Made by a program: the position numbers and the translations under genes. From Apostichopus japonicus (taxonomy: Eukaryota; Echinodermata; Holothuroidea; Aspidochirotida; Stichopodidae): DNA of 64,000 nucleotides. Shown here one piece after another: positions 25,479 to 39,225 of the stretch. The notes below the pieces were generated by a model. That model was not told the origin of the DNA, did no database searches, and saw nothing but the letters and a program-made list of their open reading frames with translations. The stretch is from assembly GCF_037975245.1 (NCBI RefSeq), contig NC_092582.1, positions 8,144,001 to 8,208,000 of the forward strand. Direction: 5' to 3'. The stretch's first letter is position 1. Every line of letters begins with the position of its first letter.

Positions 25479-27539
25479 TTTGTGAAAGGTTGAGGTGTGA
25501 ATAAAGGCCTATGTCAAGCTTCTATATTTATAGTGACTAGAGGTATTTTAATTGGGTTTGATTTGTATGTTTCTATTTACAAAGGTAATTGGGATTATTA
25601 AGTTGTCAACTTCCAAACATATACACTCTACACACACTATATTTAGAAGACTAGTAGTGAGTCCATATTGATACTAGTAATCTGGCATATCCACAGTATG
25701 TACACTTACTCACCATGGATGGATTTGTACTCATACTTGTACTCAAGGTATTTTGGAATCTATAGTGTACACTCTTTAGTATAAGTACTCTATTAGCACT
25801 TAGTGCCTTATACTCGTTTTAGGTACTCATACAACAAGTCTGGTGTGTTAGTTTCATTCACTAACAAGGGTTCATGCACATGCATAAAACTAACACATTA
25901 ATGTAAATAGTTAAAAGAAATAAAGAAATAGTACAATTCTTTATTATGAGATGATTCATCTCATGTGGATGAGTTTGCAAGGTATATATCCATGGGCTAT
26001 CATTGAAAATGTCAGAATTGTTCTTTATTTTATGATTATGCTGCAAAGGAATAGTTTAGGATAGATTAGGATATGTTTGTATTTACATACATTCTTGTAT
26101 ATTTACATACATGTTTGTATTTACATACATGTGTGTTTACTGATGAAACGACAGAAGTTACTGTATGAATTATATTGAAGTGTGTGCCATTTCCCTGATC
26201 TTGGCAAGTAGTAGCTAATAATACATAACAAAATAAAATGCAAGTCTCTGTAGGCTTCTCATATAATCTATAGTCAGAGCATTTCATTCAATATTTAGCA
26301 CTGCAAGCTTAAATGCATGCAATTGCCCCTCATATAAAGTACCCTCTCATATAGCCACTTGAAGTTCATAAACATACATATACTACACTATTGTAATGAA
26401 GAAGATTAACAATTGTATGATATGATATAGTATAAATCCAAATAAAACAGTACATTGATAACAATAGAATGGGGAATATATATCAAAGTTGTTATCTGGA
26501 CATTATTGTTATGTACATACTGTATGTAGTACATAAATAGTATAGGTAATTACATTGACTTTCTTACTGTTACATTGCATTGTGCTGTTGTCATGCAGTT
26601 ATATATTTAATATTTCTTGTGACATAGTACCAATTGCCTGTCAAAGCAGTTGACAATCTCAAGTTTGATTCTTGGTGATTTGCAAGTCACATGATGCATC
26701 TGTCAAGAAATTTGAAGAGGATACTAATTTTCATAATTTGTGAGTGGTTTAAATATTATATTTATATTATATATACTTGATATATAACTAAGAGGTGCCA
26801 TCTGTTCTGTGATTGGCCGCACGAGATCTCGGAAGATTATAAACTTTAATACAGATCAGTGACCAAAGGTTTCAGGTAGGCTTTTGGTGACTCCTGATAT
26901 TTTGGAGTCAAGTACTCAAAGCCCTACGCTTGTATGACTCTGAGTGACGTCAAGACTCTTTCGGCATTCAAAACACAATTACACAAAACATAGAGAGAAT
27001 AATATGTTCCGTTGGCTCATTATGCAGTAAGGCATAGTACACTGGGCCTAATTGCTTCACACTAAAATATGATAATGACAGAAGTTTGTGATTTAATGCA
27101 TCATTCTTCTTTACCATATTATACCCGTTATAAAACTTCTCAAACATTTTGGTCATTTTGTGAGTGATCGTATGGGAATAATAATCTTTTTAAAACACAA
27201 ATGGAGAGCTTAATGCATGCCTCCACAGCCTGTAGCAAGAGAATTTAACCAACATTGTGTGTAAAACATGTTGTTGTGATGTGACAAATATATCTATTTC
27301 CACAATCTGTGAAAGCCTACAAAATATGAACGTGTGGAAATCCCCTGGTACACATACGGGCAAAACAGCATGGAATCAGATTGAGCTTGAACAAGTTGGA
27401 CCTGCATATTCTGAGTTTCAGCTACTTAAAATCCATGGAGTAATGACCCAGAAATGTTTTAAAGCAGATAAGAATCAAATCCTCGTGACACCTCATTCTT
27501 TACCATTTTAGTAAACATGTTTTCGATTGAGTGGTTATG

Positions 27540-27695
27540 CTTAATTCAGAGGTGGTTAGGCTTCATCGTGATATGAATTAACAAGGATAGGATAGTTTCA
27601 TTTGTGACATTTTGGACTGTCAAAGACAGTTATTTTTGTGTCGGCTGAACAGTACATGTTAGAGGTGGTCAAACATTTCGTGCTTGATTCAATGA
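27540..27695. repeat. Diverged dispersed repeat, second family, member A
   Basis: Resembles 44705-44870: ggttaggcttca-tgtg, aacaa-gataggatagt, ggtgtc-g-aga-ca-ta and gtggtcaaaca. Reading frames across it are short and unlike known proteins. Confidence 0.45.
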
Positions 27696-30600
27696 CAGCA
27701 TTTTGTACATTTGTTATAATACGCACAATGTGCCTGAAATATGGAGTAACGAAAGGTGTTTTCTGTCCTTTCTGTACAAGACTTTTGCAACAAAACTGTC
27801 GGATGCTCATGCGAAAAGCGCTGAACATTCATGATAATACCGTGTCTAACACTTTTATTTTTCTTGTACCACTTGGTTTTAGTGAATGATACTTCAGTAC
27901 TTGGTTAATATTGTTAACATGCAACATCCATGATGATCATAACTGTACAAGTCTCTGGGGAGATAAAGTTGTTAGGGTTGACCTAATTTGGTAGATCTTG
28001 TTCTATTTATTGTTAATCCCTTCCTCCCTAGAGCTAGATCTACATCTGATAAAGTAAACTGACAGAGAATTGAGTGATCATTCAGTTAGGTGTATCACCC
28101 TGTATATTTAATGGAATTCATAACAATGAAAATGACCATGATGGAAAATTGTATTCTGAATGTGATCAGAGGAATAATTTGTAAGGCAATTGTGTCACAG
28201 GCAAACTATTTCAACAATGTGAGTCTATATCAACCTTAGATGGAATTATTATTGTTTTGTTTAGTTTTCAAACACAATGCCTATTGAGAGCCCCATCTCT
28301 ATAAACACTCCATCTAAAACAACCAGAGATGGTTTTTCAAGAAATTTATGCACATTCACACACTTTATGTACTTATGTACTATGCTCAGACACTTAACCA
28401 GAAGGCTAGCTTGTAGACAAAAGTCCTGATATTTCAGACATTAATGCTTCTTGGGATTTATGTTAGGATTTATGTTACCGAAATGTGCTTTTAAAAGTCT
28501 TACCCTTAATGGATCATAATGTTCACTAAATCCAGATTTGCTAGTCAATTTCAAGGTAGCATACAGTAGGGGTACATTAGTGCTGTTCAGAATACATCAC
28601 ATCAATGTATGAATTTTCCACGGTGTACATTCAATACATTAATACAAAGAAATATAGGAAATAAGTCTTTTTTGGTGGCATTTGAAGACCAATTCTTGTT
28701 CTGAATGTATGTGGAACTCAGTCAACTGGAAGTCACCCTTTACTGTGTGATTTCTGAAAGTCAAAGTTGTTAGATATCTGTACTACTGTAGCTAGCCTCA
28801 GTGGTTTATAGTCTTGTAAGCCTTTGTTAGAGACATCATGTACAAACCAATCTAAATACAGTGCCTACCTAATTGTGAAGGGGATGCTTATTGATTTGAT
28901 ACTGTATTTAGCTCATAATTAACAGTTTCTTGACATGTTTCTACCTTTCAGTCACAGTTTACTCAATTTTAAACACAACTCCATTTTTAATCAAAAAATA
29001 TCTCAGGCCAAATGCATGCTTGCATTTACAAGGAAGAATCTATATGGGACCACATGTTTTTGCTAGTATCTTGTATATAACATTACTGCACTGTTTTTGT
29101 GTGTCTATACATGTATATAACTGAACTGAACATGGCAAAATGCTACAGTACAAAATGCAAATGTTTATAGCAGTTTATGTACAGTCCTGGACCAATTATC
29201 ATTTGCAGTAATTTATGGAAAACAAAAAGAATTGATTAGAACCTCAAAAGCTGCTACTCAAAATGTGAGCAACTAAATTGTTATTCCATGCAATTAATTT
29301 TGGTTTCTCTCGCATCTTGATGGAATTAATCGTTTCTGATAAAACTCGTTACCAGCTGATATCACACTTGCACTCAAAGAGTGCTGATCGACTGAGCTTA
29401 ATTCAACGACATAAATAAATCGTTTTCAAACTCATTAAAAAAAAGATCTTCTGGTGGTTGCAGCTCATTGCTTTAACAGAGTTTTACCAACACATTTTTT
29501 TGCCGTCTATTGTCAAAACCACATTATCACAGTATGTTACGTAGTGTAGATGTGAATAATTTTTATCCTTCCAGGTATATATTTACTCTTTTTATCAACT
29601 GGTATATGACACTATATCCTTGGTATATTTTTGCCTAACAATATGATAACCAAATCCCACTCTCCTAATCCCCCTCACTCCCCTTGGCAAGACATTATTA
29701 AGAAAGATTGGAGTGAAGGATGAATTTCATGTTCTAAATTCTATTTGCTTCAATTAGTTCATATCATGAACTTTTTGATTATAATTATAATGAAAACTTA
29801 CGATACCTCATATAATAAAAACTGACGATACCTCATACTGTTATTCATACAAATACTCAGGATGTAGTCTTCTGTTTTTATCAATTTATATTTAATAACG
29901 TTTTATCCAATTCTCATTTGGGAGTAATTTAATCTGCCCATGAGGCAACCAAAGGAAACTTACTAAAGATAAATAAATGTTAATACCTGAGGGAAAGTGT
30001 GAGACGTTAATGCCATTTGGGGGAGAAAAGACACTTGCAAAAGACATACTTTATTAAAAACCTTGTGGGCACCGTTCCTGACAATTTGACATATTCTTTA
30101 TTGTTGTTGTGAGTGCAGTTTTCATTCAGTATATATGCTTATAGCTGGAATATATGCTGCTAGCTGCTTGTGATTAGTTTCCACTTTCCAAGCTAAAATA
30201 GTCATCAAGACTGTTCCCAAATATGCTAGAAAGTTAAAAGTAAAAACGAGGTGAAATAATATTAAAGGTGCTTTGATGTCAAAAACAGAACTTGGGGGAT
30301 GGGGAGGAGGAGGGGGGAGGGGGGAGGAAATAAGCTACAGCAGACTGCATAGAATGTACCCTTTGTACTATTTAGTTTTACATAATAGGTATTGCATCTG
30401 GTCTGCCTGGGTAATTAAGCAGCTTGTGTGATAATTCAACCTTGCTGCAGGGAAATTGCATTTACGCCTCTCCGTATGTTCATCCGCTACAACTTTTCAT
30501 TTTGACATAGTATGCTTGACTCTGTCTAAATTCAGCTTTTAAAGCAAAATTCTGCTGGGTGATCCCAAAGCCAATTTTGCATCTTTGTAGTTACAATTTT

Positions 30601-32161
30601 GTATGATTCCTACTCATTTCAAGTCACTGTAAATGTAGGTAAAGGACCTGGAAGATCAGAAAGTCTGGGAAACCAAGTTGAAATTGAGCAAATATTTTTA
30701 TATAAATGCTAGATGTAGCGGGGACACTTATATCGTCTTATGGATGTGTATTTCGGGGAAACAAGAAGAAGCTAGTATTTCTTTTTATAAAACTTGATGT
30801 GCTGTAATTTCTAAGCCAGCTTTTTACTACTAACCTCCTCCCCCTCTCTCATCCTCCCCTTCTCGCATCCTCTCCTCCCCTTCTCTCTACCATTCTTCAT
30901 TGTTGTCCACAATGCACCAGCTGTGGATGACAAAAACAAAATCAGATACACAAGAGTGGAAAAACAATTATCAAAGGATCTAAATTGACTCACAGAAACT
31001 TATTGACTATAAACAAAGCTTACAGTTTTCTCATCTCAGCTTCATGTTGCTAAAAACCGCAGATAAACTGTCCCCTTTTATCTGGTGAATTTTTTCTAAG
31101 AAGTAATGTTAACAATTTATTTACAACTACATGGCATTTAAGTTCATTGCAATTATTTCTTCTATCATCTTCAGTATTGTTGATGATGGTCTGAGAATTT
31201 GTTTTGAACAATGTTTATTTATTATAAATAACCCTGATTTCCCTGTGTAGTAGTACCCTATGGGATTATTTTGACTACCATACTTACCTGAACAATTTAA
31301 TTGTAAAACTGCAAGAACAAGATAAAAAATAGTTAAGGTTGTGGTCAAGGTTTAAATTTACAAAGTAGTCCTGCTAAATTGAGAAAAATTGACGTCAGAT
31401 GTCAAACGCACTGGGCAGTGCATGATGTATTCAAAATCCTTGAAATATCCTGCTTTTGTACAACGAACAACAACAACATATATTCAGAATGGAGAAAAAC
31501 GTCCCTAATGACAAAAATCTGTTCATAATCCACGTATAATGTTTTTAATTTTTTGTGGTTATTCCGGAGCAATTAAGATTCCTCTGGTAGTTTGTCCTTC
31601 AATGCTACGTACAGTAGTTCGATAAGGTTATTTGGTAAGGTTAAATCTTTAAATGTTGCCATGAAGAAAATATTTAAAAATATCACGTACATACTCAAAG
31701 ACAAAAAGCTTTCAATCGTGATGTAAAGAATGAATGAGATTACAATATGTTAGTGAAAACTTGTAGAGGGCAAATTGAGGGGTTGCAGAGGGATACATGA
31801 GGGATGGGGAGTGGGTAGCGTAGGAGTGTCGTTAAATATCAGTAGAAAAATCTAATATATAATTTATTAGCAACTTTCATAGTCTTTGTACATAATGATT
31901 TTGATATGCAGCGATTTGTTGGAAGTTGGCTTAATAAAAAAAGTAGTGTAACAGTTATTTGTAGTAATCCATGGCTAACCAATTATCCACAACCCCCGCT
32001 AGGAAATACACATGATGGTATGAAGTGTGTCCTCCTTTTGCTCATGAAATTAGCTTTCTATGATACTGTATATCCTAATAACAATTAAGCCTATAAACTC
32101 TGAGCATAATGTGCTTTATGGCATACCTGTAGTGCTCAGCCAATTTAATAATAATAAATAA

Positions 32162-32530
32162 CATTTATGTATAGATGTGTCCATGGTCTGGCTCCAGATA
32201 ACCTTCATTTCATTTATTAACCTTACTGATAATACTATTCTACTGAGAGATAGCCATTCGTACAGAACTAGATCTAGCTGCTCTAATAATATTCTACTTG
32301 CTCCTGTTAGATCTGGGAATGGTAGAAGGTCTTTTAAGTTTTCTGTAGGCAGGTGGAACAGTCTTCCCCCAAATTTGCCGTCCTTTTTGTGCTTTTGGAT
32401 GTTTACCATTTTCTACTGCATAATATTGTATATGTATTTTGTATAGAGAGCTCCTCAGGAAAGCAGTGCTTCTGCACTGAGTAGGACTACCCTCATTAAA
32501 GATGACGATAATATAATAAAAAAAAACTAA
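32162..32530 (+). pseudogene. Non-LTR retrotransposon, degenerate RT C-terminus and 3' end
   Basis: One frame gives YRCVHGLAPDNL (from about 32171), a motif of the reverse-transcriptase C-terminal part in CR1/Jockey-like LINEs. It then meets a stop. Another frame continues with YRTRSS, then LLAPVRSG, and F-VGRWNSLPPNLP, which matches the typical LINE ending before the stop codon. A short 3' UTR follows (gcagtgcttctgcactgagt, then attaaagatgacgataat) and an A-run. The element is 5'-truncated and frameshifted. A second copy of the same 3' end is at 37962. Confidence 0.8.
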
Positions 32531-32535
32531 AAAAA

Positions 32536-32780
32536 TAGGTAGCGCCTAATGCAAAAGTTTCAAAGCGCTAATTAACAAAGGAAAATAGATACAAAGCAAA
32601 CAAACTCTAAGCAGAAAAAGATATGTTTTAAGCTGATTTTAAAAATTTCAAGGTGAACGAGTCACGCACATGGATCAGGAGTATTTTTCAGGGCAGGTGC
32701 AGTAACAGAAAATGCGCAATCGCCCTATGGAGTCCTAGTTTAAGGACCAGGGGCAAACTGTAGGTAAAAAGGGGAAAACT
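32536..32780. repeat. Probable retroposon-related fragment
   Basis: The sequence contains aggtagcgcctaatgc, aagcgct, agcagaaaaagatatgtttt aagctgat, then agtaacagaaaatgcgcaat and cgcccta. This order resembles a widespread non-coding repeat of marine animals (gcgctttacaa, atgttttaa, a-aa-gcgcgatc). Classification is from memory and weak. Confidence 0.4.
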
Positions 32781-32935
32781 CATATTCACTTTATACTGTA
32801 CTTGCTCTCATATTCTAGCATTGTTACCTGCATGTACTTGTGCTCATACTTGGGACATTTTGTAAAATATGCTTTTTTGAAATCAGAACAACATGAAATA
32901 CTCCTATTCATGCTTAGATAATTTGTATTGTCCGA

Positions 32936-32979
32936 GGGCCTGACGTTTCGATCCTTGCAGGACCTTCTTCATAGGCTAA
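32936..32979 (-). mobile_element. Penelope-like hairpin motif, copy 2
   Basis: On the minus strand: agcctatgaagaaggtcctg, then caaggatcgaaacgtcaggc. GCCT near the start pairs with AGGC at the end, and GGTCC/GGATC pair inside. Third-party elements with this arrangement are often terminal parts of Penelope-like elements; identity here is inferred. Confidence 0.5.
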
Positions 32980-34400
32980 TTTTGTTTTTGCTCCAAGCAT
33001 TGCCGGTGTAGCAAACACGCAGTCCTACTGTATGTGTCAGCTTTAATGCCAACCAAATTTAAAAAAAATTGAATAATATTGTTCCTTTTTTATAATGATG
33101 GAATTATTTATTACACGCTGAAACCTCTCACTTCATTGACCAAGTGTAGACTGCAGTGTCAAGCAATTGGTAATCTAAGTTGGCAAACTTAATCAGTTTG
33201 TCTAACGTATCAAAGCAAAACGTAGGAAATTTGTGTAACCAGATTCAATAACTCAGTGAACAAATGCAAGGAGAGTGCCAGCGACATTTTTCAGAGAGAA
33301 TTAGTGAAACTCTAAAGGGAGTCTTAAAATGGCAGTTTTAATTTCCCTGGCAGCTCGTGCAAGGGCTTTTTCTTATCCTTTCATAGCTGTAACATGAGGA
33401 AGGAGCTTTATGCATTGTCTTATAAGGACAGATTAGACATTAGCTATTTTTATCTTTTTACTAAGTAAAGACATGATTTTCAAAGGATCAAGTAAATTTT
33501 CAAGATAAATGACAGGAGAATGTTTATGGACATGTTATTTTTAAGTTGTACAGTATATGCCCAACGAACACACTATTATAATTAAAATGATTTATGGTAC
33601 AGTGTGTAAATTTACCCAAGAAAAGGTTACTCGCCATTATTAGAAGCTGTTAAATTTGAAAAGGGTGAAGGTGAAGAAAAAACTATGTCAGACAAATAAT
33701 GACGGAACTGGTTCATAACATGTTGCAATTGTGATCACTATATATATATATCACTATAGAGAGACCTTTGAAGAAATAAAATCAAACTAGATATGAAATA
33801 TGATTGACATAACATTATAAGGACCTACTTTAATTAATCTCAATTTCTCTTCAAAAGACTTCCGTTAAAACGTAATTGTACACTAATACTAAAAGAACAA
33901 AGATATCGAATTGAAATCATCAACATCTTCATGGATAATTCAAAATATTGTATCTAAAAATGAGAAACCGGAATTTTAATCAAATTAAGTTTGAAAGAAA
34001 TTTTCGAAAAATAACGATGTATTTCCGTTAAAATTTGATTACAACAAAAGTTGCTGTTCGATTATTATCATCGCCAGCACAGAAACCTATATAATTCCAC
34101 CCCGACATGATTAACCTCTCAAACAGTAGCATTGGAGCAACACGCACAAGTAGGATTCATGAAGAGTGCAATTTAATTGCATAGCGAATCCAAATCAATA
34201 TCGTTTCCATCTGTTGAGTGTATCTCAATAATCAGTTGTATACTACGTCGTAAAACATCTCCTTTCTAATATATTAGAACTTTATAATCAGGTTGTCATG
34301 GTCTTGAACACGGCCGTGTGCATGCAACTTAGAATCTGCTCCGTATTAATTGTTCGAGATCCACTTTAAATATTGAATACAGTACATGGAATTGTTGTCG

Positions 34401-34725
34401 TTACACTTCTTGATCGTCAGAAGTGCTTCTCAGTATCTGCAGCTGTGGGTCTGTGCGGTTTGAAGAGTATATTTTCTCCCAATTATACAAAGTGGTCATA
34501 AAAGTTAATACTGTTTGAGGACATGGATCCATGAATGTGAGCACATGTATAATATCCGACCCAGATCTTACAGGAAATTTAATCATGTTTAATACTCAAC
34601 GAACATCGAACTCATCAAATTTGTGCCCAAGGTCTGAATGCTTGTTGACAGCATGCGTTGTCACTGCTCCGCGGTCATTATCGTTCATGTGCCAAGGTTG
34701 TTTTATGTTTTTGTTAGAATGAGTG
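34401..34725 (-). pseudogene. Possible Penelope-like retroelement C-terminal (GIY-YIG region) remnant
   Basis: On the minus strand from about 34700, one frame reads HMNDNDRGAVTTHAVNKHSD, then LGHKFDEFDV, a stop, and then VLNMIKFPVRSGSDIIH and about 50 more codons. The pattern of alternating His with a final Gly-His-x-hydrophobic-Asp resembles the end of the endonuclease region of Penelope-like elements. The stop and the lack of an upstream reverse transcriptase mark it as decayed. Recognition is by motif only. Confidence 0.4.
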
Positions 34726-37700
34726 GAATACAGCTGCCCTTGATTGTCTAGTTTTCTTGGAATTTTCGCTGCCATTAGAGCTGTATAATTTACTTCTTAC
34801 CTGGGACATGGCACATGTTGAGCTCGTACATATTTTGTTTGTGTAGACTGCATTTGTTTGCTTTTGGAAACAAATTTAAGGATCACCATAATTGTAATAA
34901 TCAGTACGTGTCTGTTGTTAATTAAATGGGTACCGAGATGGAAATCAAATAATTAACTGCAGCTGTTCTCAAATTATCCTGAGACAGAGAGTATGAAAGT
35001 TCTAAATTTGTCTAGTACAATTACTTTCAGCAAGTATATAGAATTGCTTCTATCGTTCCAGCGTTGCCTTATATCTATACGTATCAATTATTTTTATTAT
35101 GATTATTATTATATTGAAGCACAATTTGCTTTAAGTTTGGTAGTATATTAGTGGACAGATTATTAATGAAATAGTTTATGTCAATTGATAACAAACATAA
35201 CATGTTACATTGTGAAGTTACCAACTTGTACGAGAATAATTGCTAACAAACATAACATGGTACTGTTGTGAAGTTTCCAACTAGTACTAGAATAATCTTT
35301 CAAATGAAGTAATGATAACAGATAGCCATAGATGAACTTGAAAGGAGTTCAAACTGAAATATTTGCCAGGTGTTAAATGGAAAGTTCGAATTTCAGATGA
35401 TAGCTGTGACTCAAAATAGAGATTTAATTCAGGTGGGTAATTATGTATTTTGTCAAGGGCAGTGATATCCATTTTCTCATAAGGTTGTTTGCTGAGGTTC
35501 TCATGAGAATAGTGTGTTTATAGAAGTACTTTGCATTTGTAAAGTAAACACTAATTATTCATTTATGATGCAAACACAGTATGCTTCTTCTATCTGCACG
35601 ACTTGATAATTTCAATGAAACCTATAGCTGCAACCAGACAATAAAAACTACTTGGAAATTGCCTTCCGAGTTGAGAAGAGTAAATCGACTCGAGATTATT
35701 TTTCATGAAATGTTTCCCATGACACTGAGAAATTGTGAAAGCTTATGTTTAGTTTCCTATAGTAAAGAAATTGAGCTCCTCATAGTGAGACATTTTGAGC
35801 AGATGCAATAGTCAGATGAAGATGTTAGGAATTTAGAAGGATATGGATGGGAGGTAAATTTATTTTTGAAATTTAGTGATCGAAAGAGTCAATTCCTATT
35901 TACCACTTTTGGAGATTTGAGTTCCATGTTAAAGTCATTATAGTTTGTACCAATAATGAACTTAAAGCAAACAAGTGCACTGTTACAGATGTGTAACCAC
36001 AGAACAGGGTTTTGTGTTTCTGCAATAGTCGTTTTCAATATTCTGATTTAAACATTCGTGCCATAAATATAGATATATATCCATATTAATGGCATGCATG
36101 TTTGAAGCAGAATATTGAATATCGAAATATATACGACCACGTTCATATTTTACAAGCCCTGCGGTGCAAGAACAATAACCGTATTCAATCCAAGGTTGAA
36201 ATTAACAGCTGTAGAGTGATATCGAAATATAGGAAGAAGACAAAACAGTATAGTTGTCAATTAACATCTAGATAATATTTCTACTGCAAAAAGCTTGCTT
36301 AGACTGCTCTTGTGAAACATTATTCAGTAGGAATTGCATAGCAATGTCACTGTGATGGCCTTAACATAAGTTCACTTTTTAAATGCCCCGCAAATCAATT
36401 CACCTCTGAAAGAAAGGAAAAATCTCTCTTGTCCATTTCATGCCAAACAAACATATAGATAGAGAAACAACAAAGGAAATGTGGAGGTTTGTCAGAAATG
36501 TTGTCAATTTGATGATATATCTGTTTTGACTTAAACGTCATAAATAAATCGCACTGGATATTTAGCAATCCCTAAAAATAGCTAGAAGTTTTCAAAAAGT
36601 ATACTTTTCTTTATTTGTATAGAGGCTCTGATCCTCCAACTTAGTCCCAGCCATTGAGGATATAATATTAACATAGAGACAATTCAATATCTCAATGTTG
36701 CCGGTAACTTTACGTTTGTTAGAGGAGCAGTAATCACTCGTTGACATTTGAGCATCGGTGATCGTTGTCTGCCTAATTCTAGCATATTTGGGGGCCTTAA
36801 TACTGATGACCCTTAATCAGTGTCTTTAGTGCGATCATCAAGGATATCAGACCAAGACATAACCTTGGAAACTAATCAACTAGTTTCCCCAAATATATTT
36901 ACCCCATATATATATTTCATAAATATAGAATTTACTCAACCTTGTAAACGCATACTCATGATAATTCATGTTAATCAATGTGACATTGAACATTCCCATC
37001 GGTATAATGTCATTACATTAGAGATTGTTTACTGCTGTTGGTGTGGATCTCACTGTAAGAATTAAGCTGACAATAATTAATGATGAATGTGCATCATATT
37101 GACAGTGAAGGTATCTTATAATTAGAACATGGATTAATGCTCTAAAAAGCTGGGTTGTGGTTGAAATTTAAGTCCCACGTTTAATAGGAGGTGGATTTTT
37201 TCTGACTAAACCTCTCGTTATTATGTACAACAGGCTGTAGGCAATTGGGACCCTCAAGCTACGCCCAAAATCAACTAGAGGGCCCTGTCATGTTCATCCT
37301 TTTTAGTTCTGTAAAAACTTGACCAGCTGCAGTGATGTCATAATTAGTGGTATACCATGAGTAATTCATTAGTTGTATGTATGCAATTTCATTCGTAAGT
37401 TTTGAAGAAGAGATCTTTGGCAACATACTATTCAGTTTCAAGAATGAGCTAATTGTCTTAATCACCTTAAACTGAATTGTGTTTTTAAAAGGGTGGAACC
37501 TTGAACTAATCAATCAGCCAGCGCATCTGTATGCAAGTCAATCCGGTGTGTTTGAATGCTGATGTGCATTTCATGCGATTATGTTAATTGGATTCAGAGA
37601 TTATATATGTTAAACAGTACTTACTCAGATAATAGACATCAGTGCATATAAAAAGAAAGTGTGCCTGCCCTCTGTACAAATGAGCCCCATGCATGTAGAA

Positions 37701-37961
37701 ATTTCTAAAACAGTGTATACATATTGAAAGACATTATTTATACTCAGCAAGTACCTTTAATACAGCAATGGAAAGTAACTTGACAACTTATAGCCATATA
37801 ATGCATGCAGAAAGCTGGTTATAATCAATCTTCATGTATGCCATAGTATCTGGCACATACACATGAAACCAATTACAGTGTAACCAAAATATGAGGCACT
37901 AGATACAGCTGATGATGTCAGACAATGTGCAAGAAGTATTAAAGAGGAAGGTTGACGTAAC
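34726..37961. other. No gene recognised
   Basis: AT-rich DNA apart from the small duplication at 35186-35300. A minus-strand frame at 37271-37513 (ending GQVFTELKRMNMTGPSS) has no recognised relative and no splice context that I trust. Confidence 0.4.
35186..35300. repeat. Two-copy direct repeat, about 60 bp
   Basis: aacaaacataacatgttac, gtgaagttaccaacttgtac and gagaataat recur with small changes (catggtac, gaagtttccaactagtacta, gaataat). Confidence 0.8.
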
Positions 37962-38060
37962 ATGATTACAATGTATTTTGTATTGAGGGATCCTCTGGAA
38001 AGTAGTGCTTCTGCACTGAGCAGGACTAACTTCATTAAACATGACAATAATAAAAAAAAA
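37962..38060 (+). mobile_element. LINE 3' end, second copy (5'-truncated)
   Basis: gtattttgtattgagggat, then ctctggaaagtagtgcttct, gcactgagcaggactaac and cattaaacatgacaataat with an A-run. It matches the 3' end of the LINE at 32430-32530 and contains only about 95 bp of it. Confidence 0.85.
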
Positions 38061-39100
38061 TTAAAAAAATGTGTGTGCTTGGATGGAGCATTGTATCAAA
38101 ATAATCAAAAGAAACCAAATATGGGCAAAAAATCAAATGTGCTGCAAGATTAGAAATGTGCTGGCACTGAGTAGTTGACTATCAGTATGAGAGTCTGACA
38201 GTTTCAGTCTGTCTCACAAAGTACAATTTACAATGCAAAAATAATGTATTGTGTGATAGCTACTGCTGCAGTACTGTATGTACCTGCTTACAATCCTTTA
38301 TAAGAATTGTGTAGCATGTGTACCTATATACTATGACATATATAACGATAACTTGTAAATCTGATTACAAACCCCTTTATTATTCACAGGCAGTATGAAA
38401 GATAAATGAAAACTCAGTTTTACTTGCACAATGAATATTATATTCAGGCTGTTTTAAAAATTTAATATTCTATGTCACAGAAAAGGTCACCTGATTCCAT
38501 TAAAAGTATTTTTGATGATTTGTTTGCATAAGTGAATGTAGGTGTGGATACATGTACTATGTGTGTTCATTTACATCAAATATTTTACGATTTTGGCATA
38601 TACATACCAAAACATGATCAAAAAAAATAAAATAAAATTATCAAAATCGCAAGAGGAACAAAGCTAAAGACAAAATAGTCATACTCTCTCAAAAGTTTGC
38701 ATAATAAATCAGTACCATAACTTTGTGGGATACAAAATTTACTGTCTTGTATTAAACAATATATGATAATAATTAACAAATGACACACTGGTCATGCATC
38801 ATTGGCCACACACTGATCAGTTAAAAACTGACTTTAATTTGGTAAAATCCAAAACTCCAAATGGTTTTTTTTGTACAAAGACATATAAAAATGCTTTAGT
38901 TTTATTCAGGGATACATACCCCACACTTACAAGTAAAATTCATGACCTGGTTTAGAATGATATCTATTATTGTTACTACTGCACACGTACAATATGCCAC
39001 AAAGCAATAATAATAATTTACCTTTATAATAAGTAGTTGATATTATAGTCCATACATGTGGATGTGTGGTTAAAGTAATTTATCTTTGGTATCAACTGGC
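38061..39100. other. No gene recognised
   Basis: AT-rich DNA with A-runs, upstream of the KCNT start region. Confidence 0.4.
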
Positions 39101-39104
39101 ATTA

Positions 39105-39225
39105 CTTGTTAATATGTACTGAGTTGGTCATGCTATGGTACAGATGTTGTATGTTGTGAATTTACTTGTTATACAGTACTGAGTTGATCGTGCTATCGTA
39201 CATACGTATGTAGTGAATTGTATGC
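39105..39225. repeat. Two-copy direct repeat, about 60 bp
   Basis: acttgttaatatgtactgag, ttggtcatgctatggtac and gtgaatt recur as acttgttatacagtactgag, ttgatcgtgctatcgtac and gtgaatt. Located about 550 bp upstream of the KCNT start codon. Confidence 0.75.

Larger units (their letters stand above)
20760..32150. other. Long stretch without a recognised gene
   Basis: Only short open frames are present and none resembles a known domain. Noticed within it: a dyad-rich block at 21975-22060, G-rich tracts near 22888-22913, 25443-25478 and 30293-30329, AT-rich DNA near 24.05-24.25 kb, and weak similarity to segments elsewhere in the window (23.28 and 27.54 kb). Small unconserved exons of an unrelated gene cannot be excluded. 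Confidence 0.4.

Noticed and set aside
27598-27889. Overlapping frames on both strands at 27.6-27.9 kb
   Set aside because: Part of the interval is a diverged dispersed repeat, and neither frame resembles a transposase or host protein I know.
37271-37513. 80-codon minus-strand frame ending GQVFTELKRMNMTGPSS
   Set aside because: No recognisable family, no repeat partner in the window and no convincing splice sites; too weak to call an exon.
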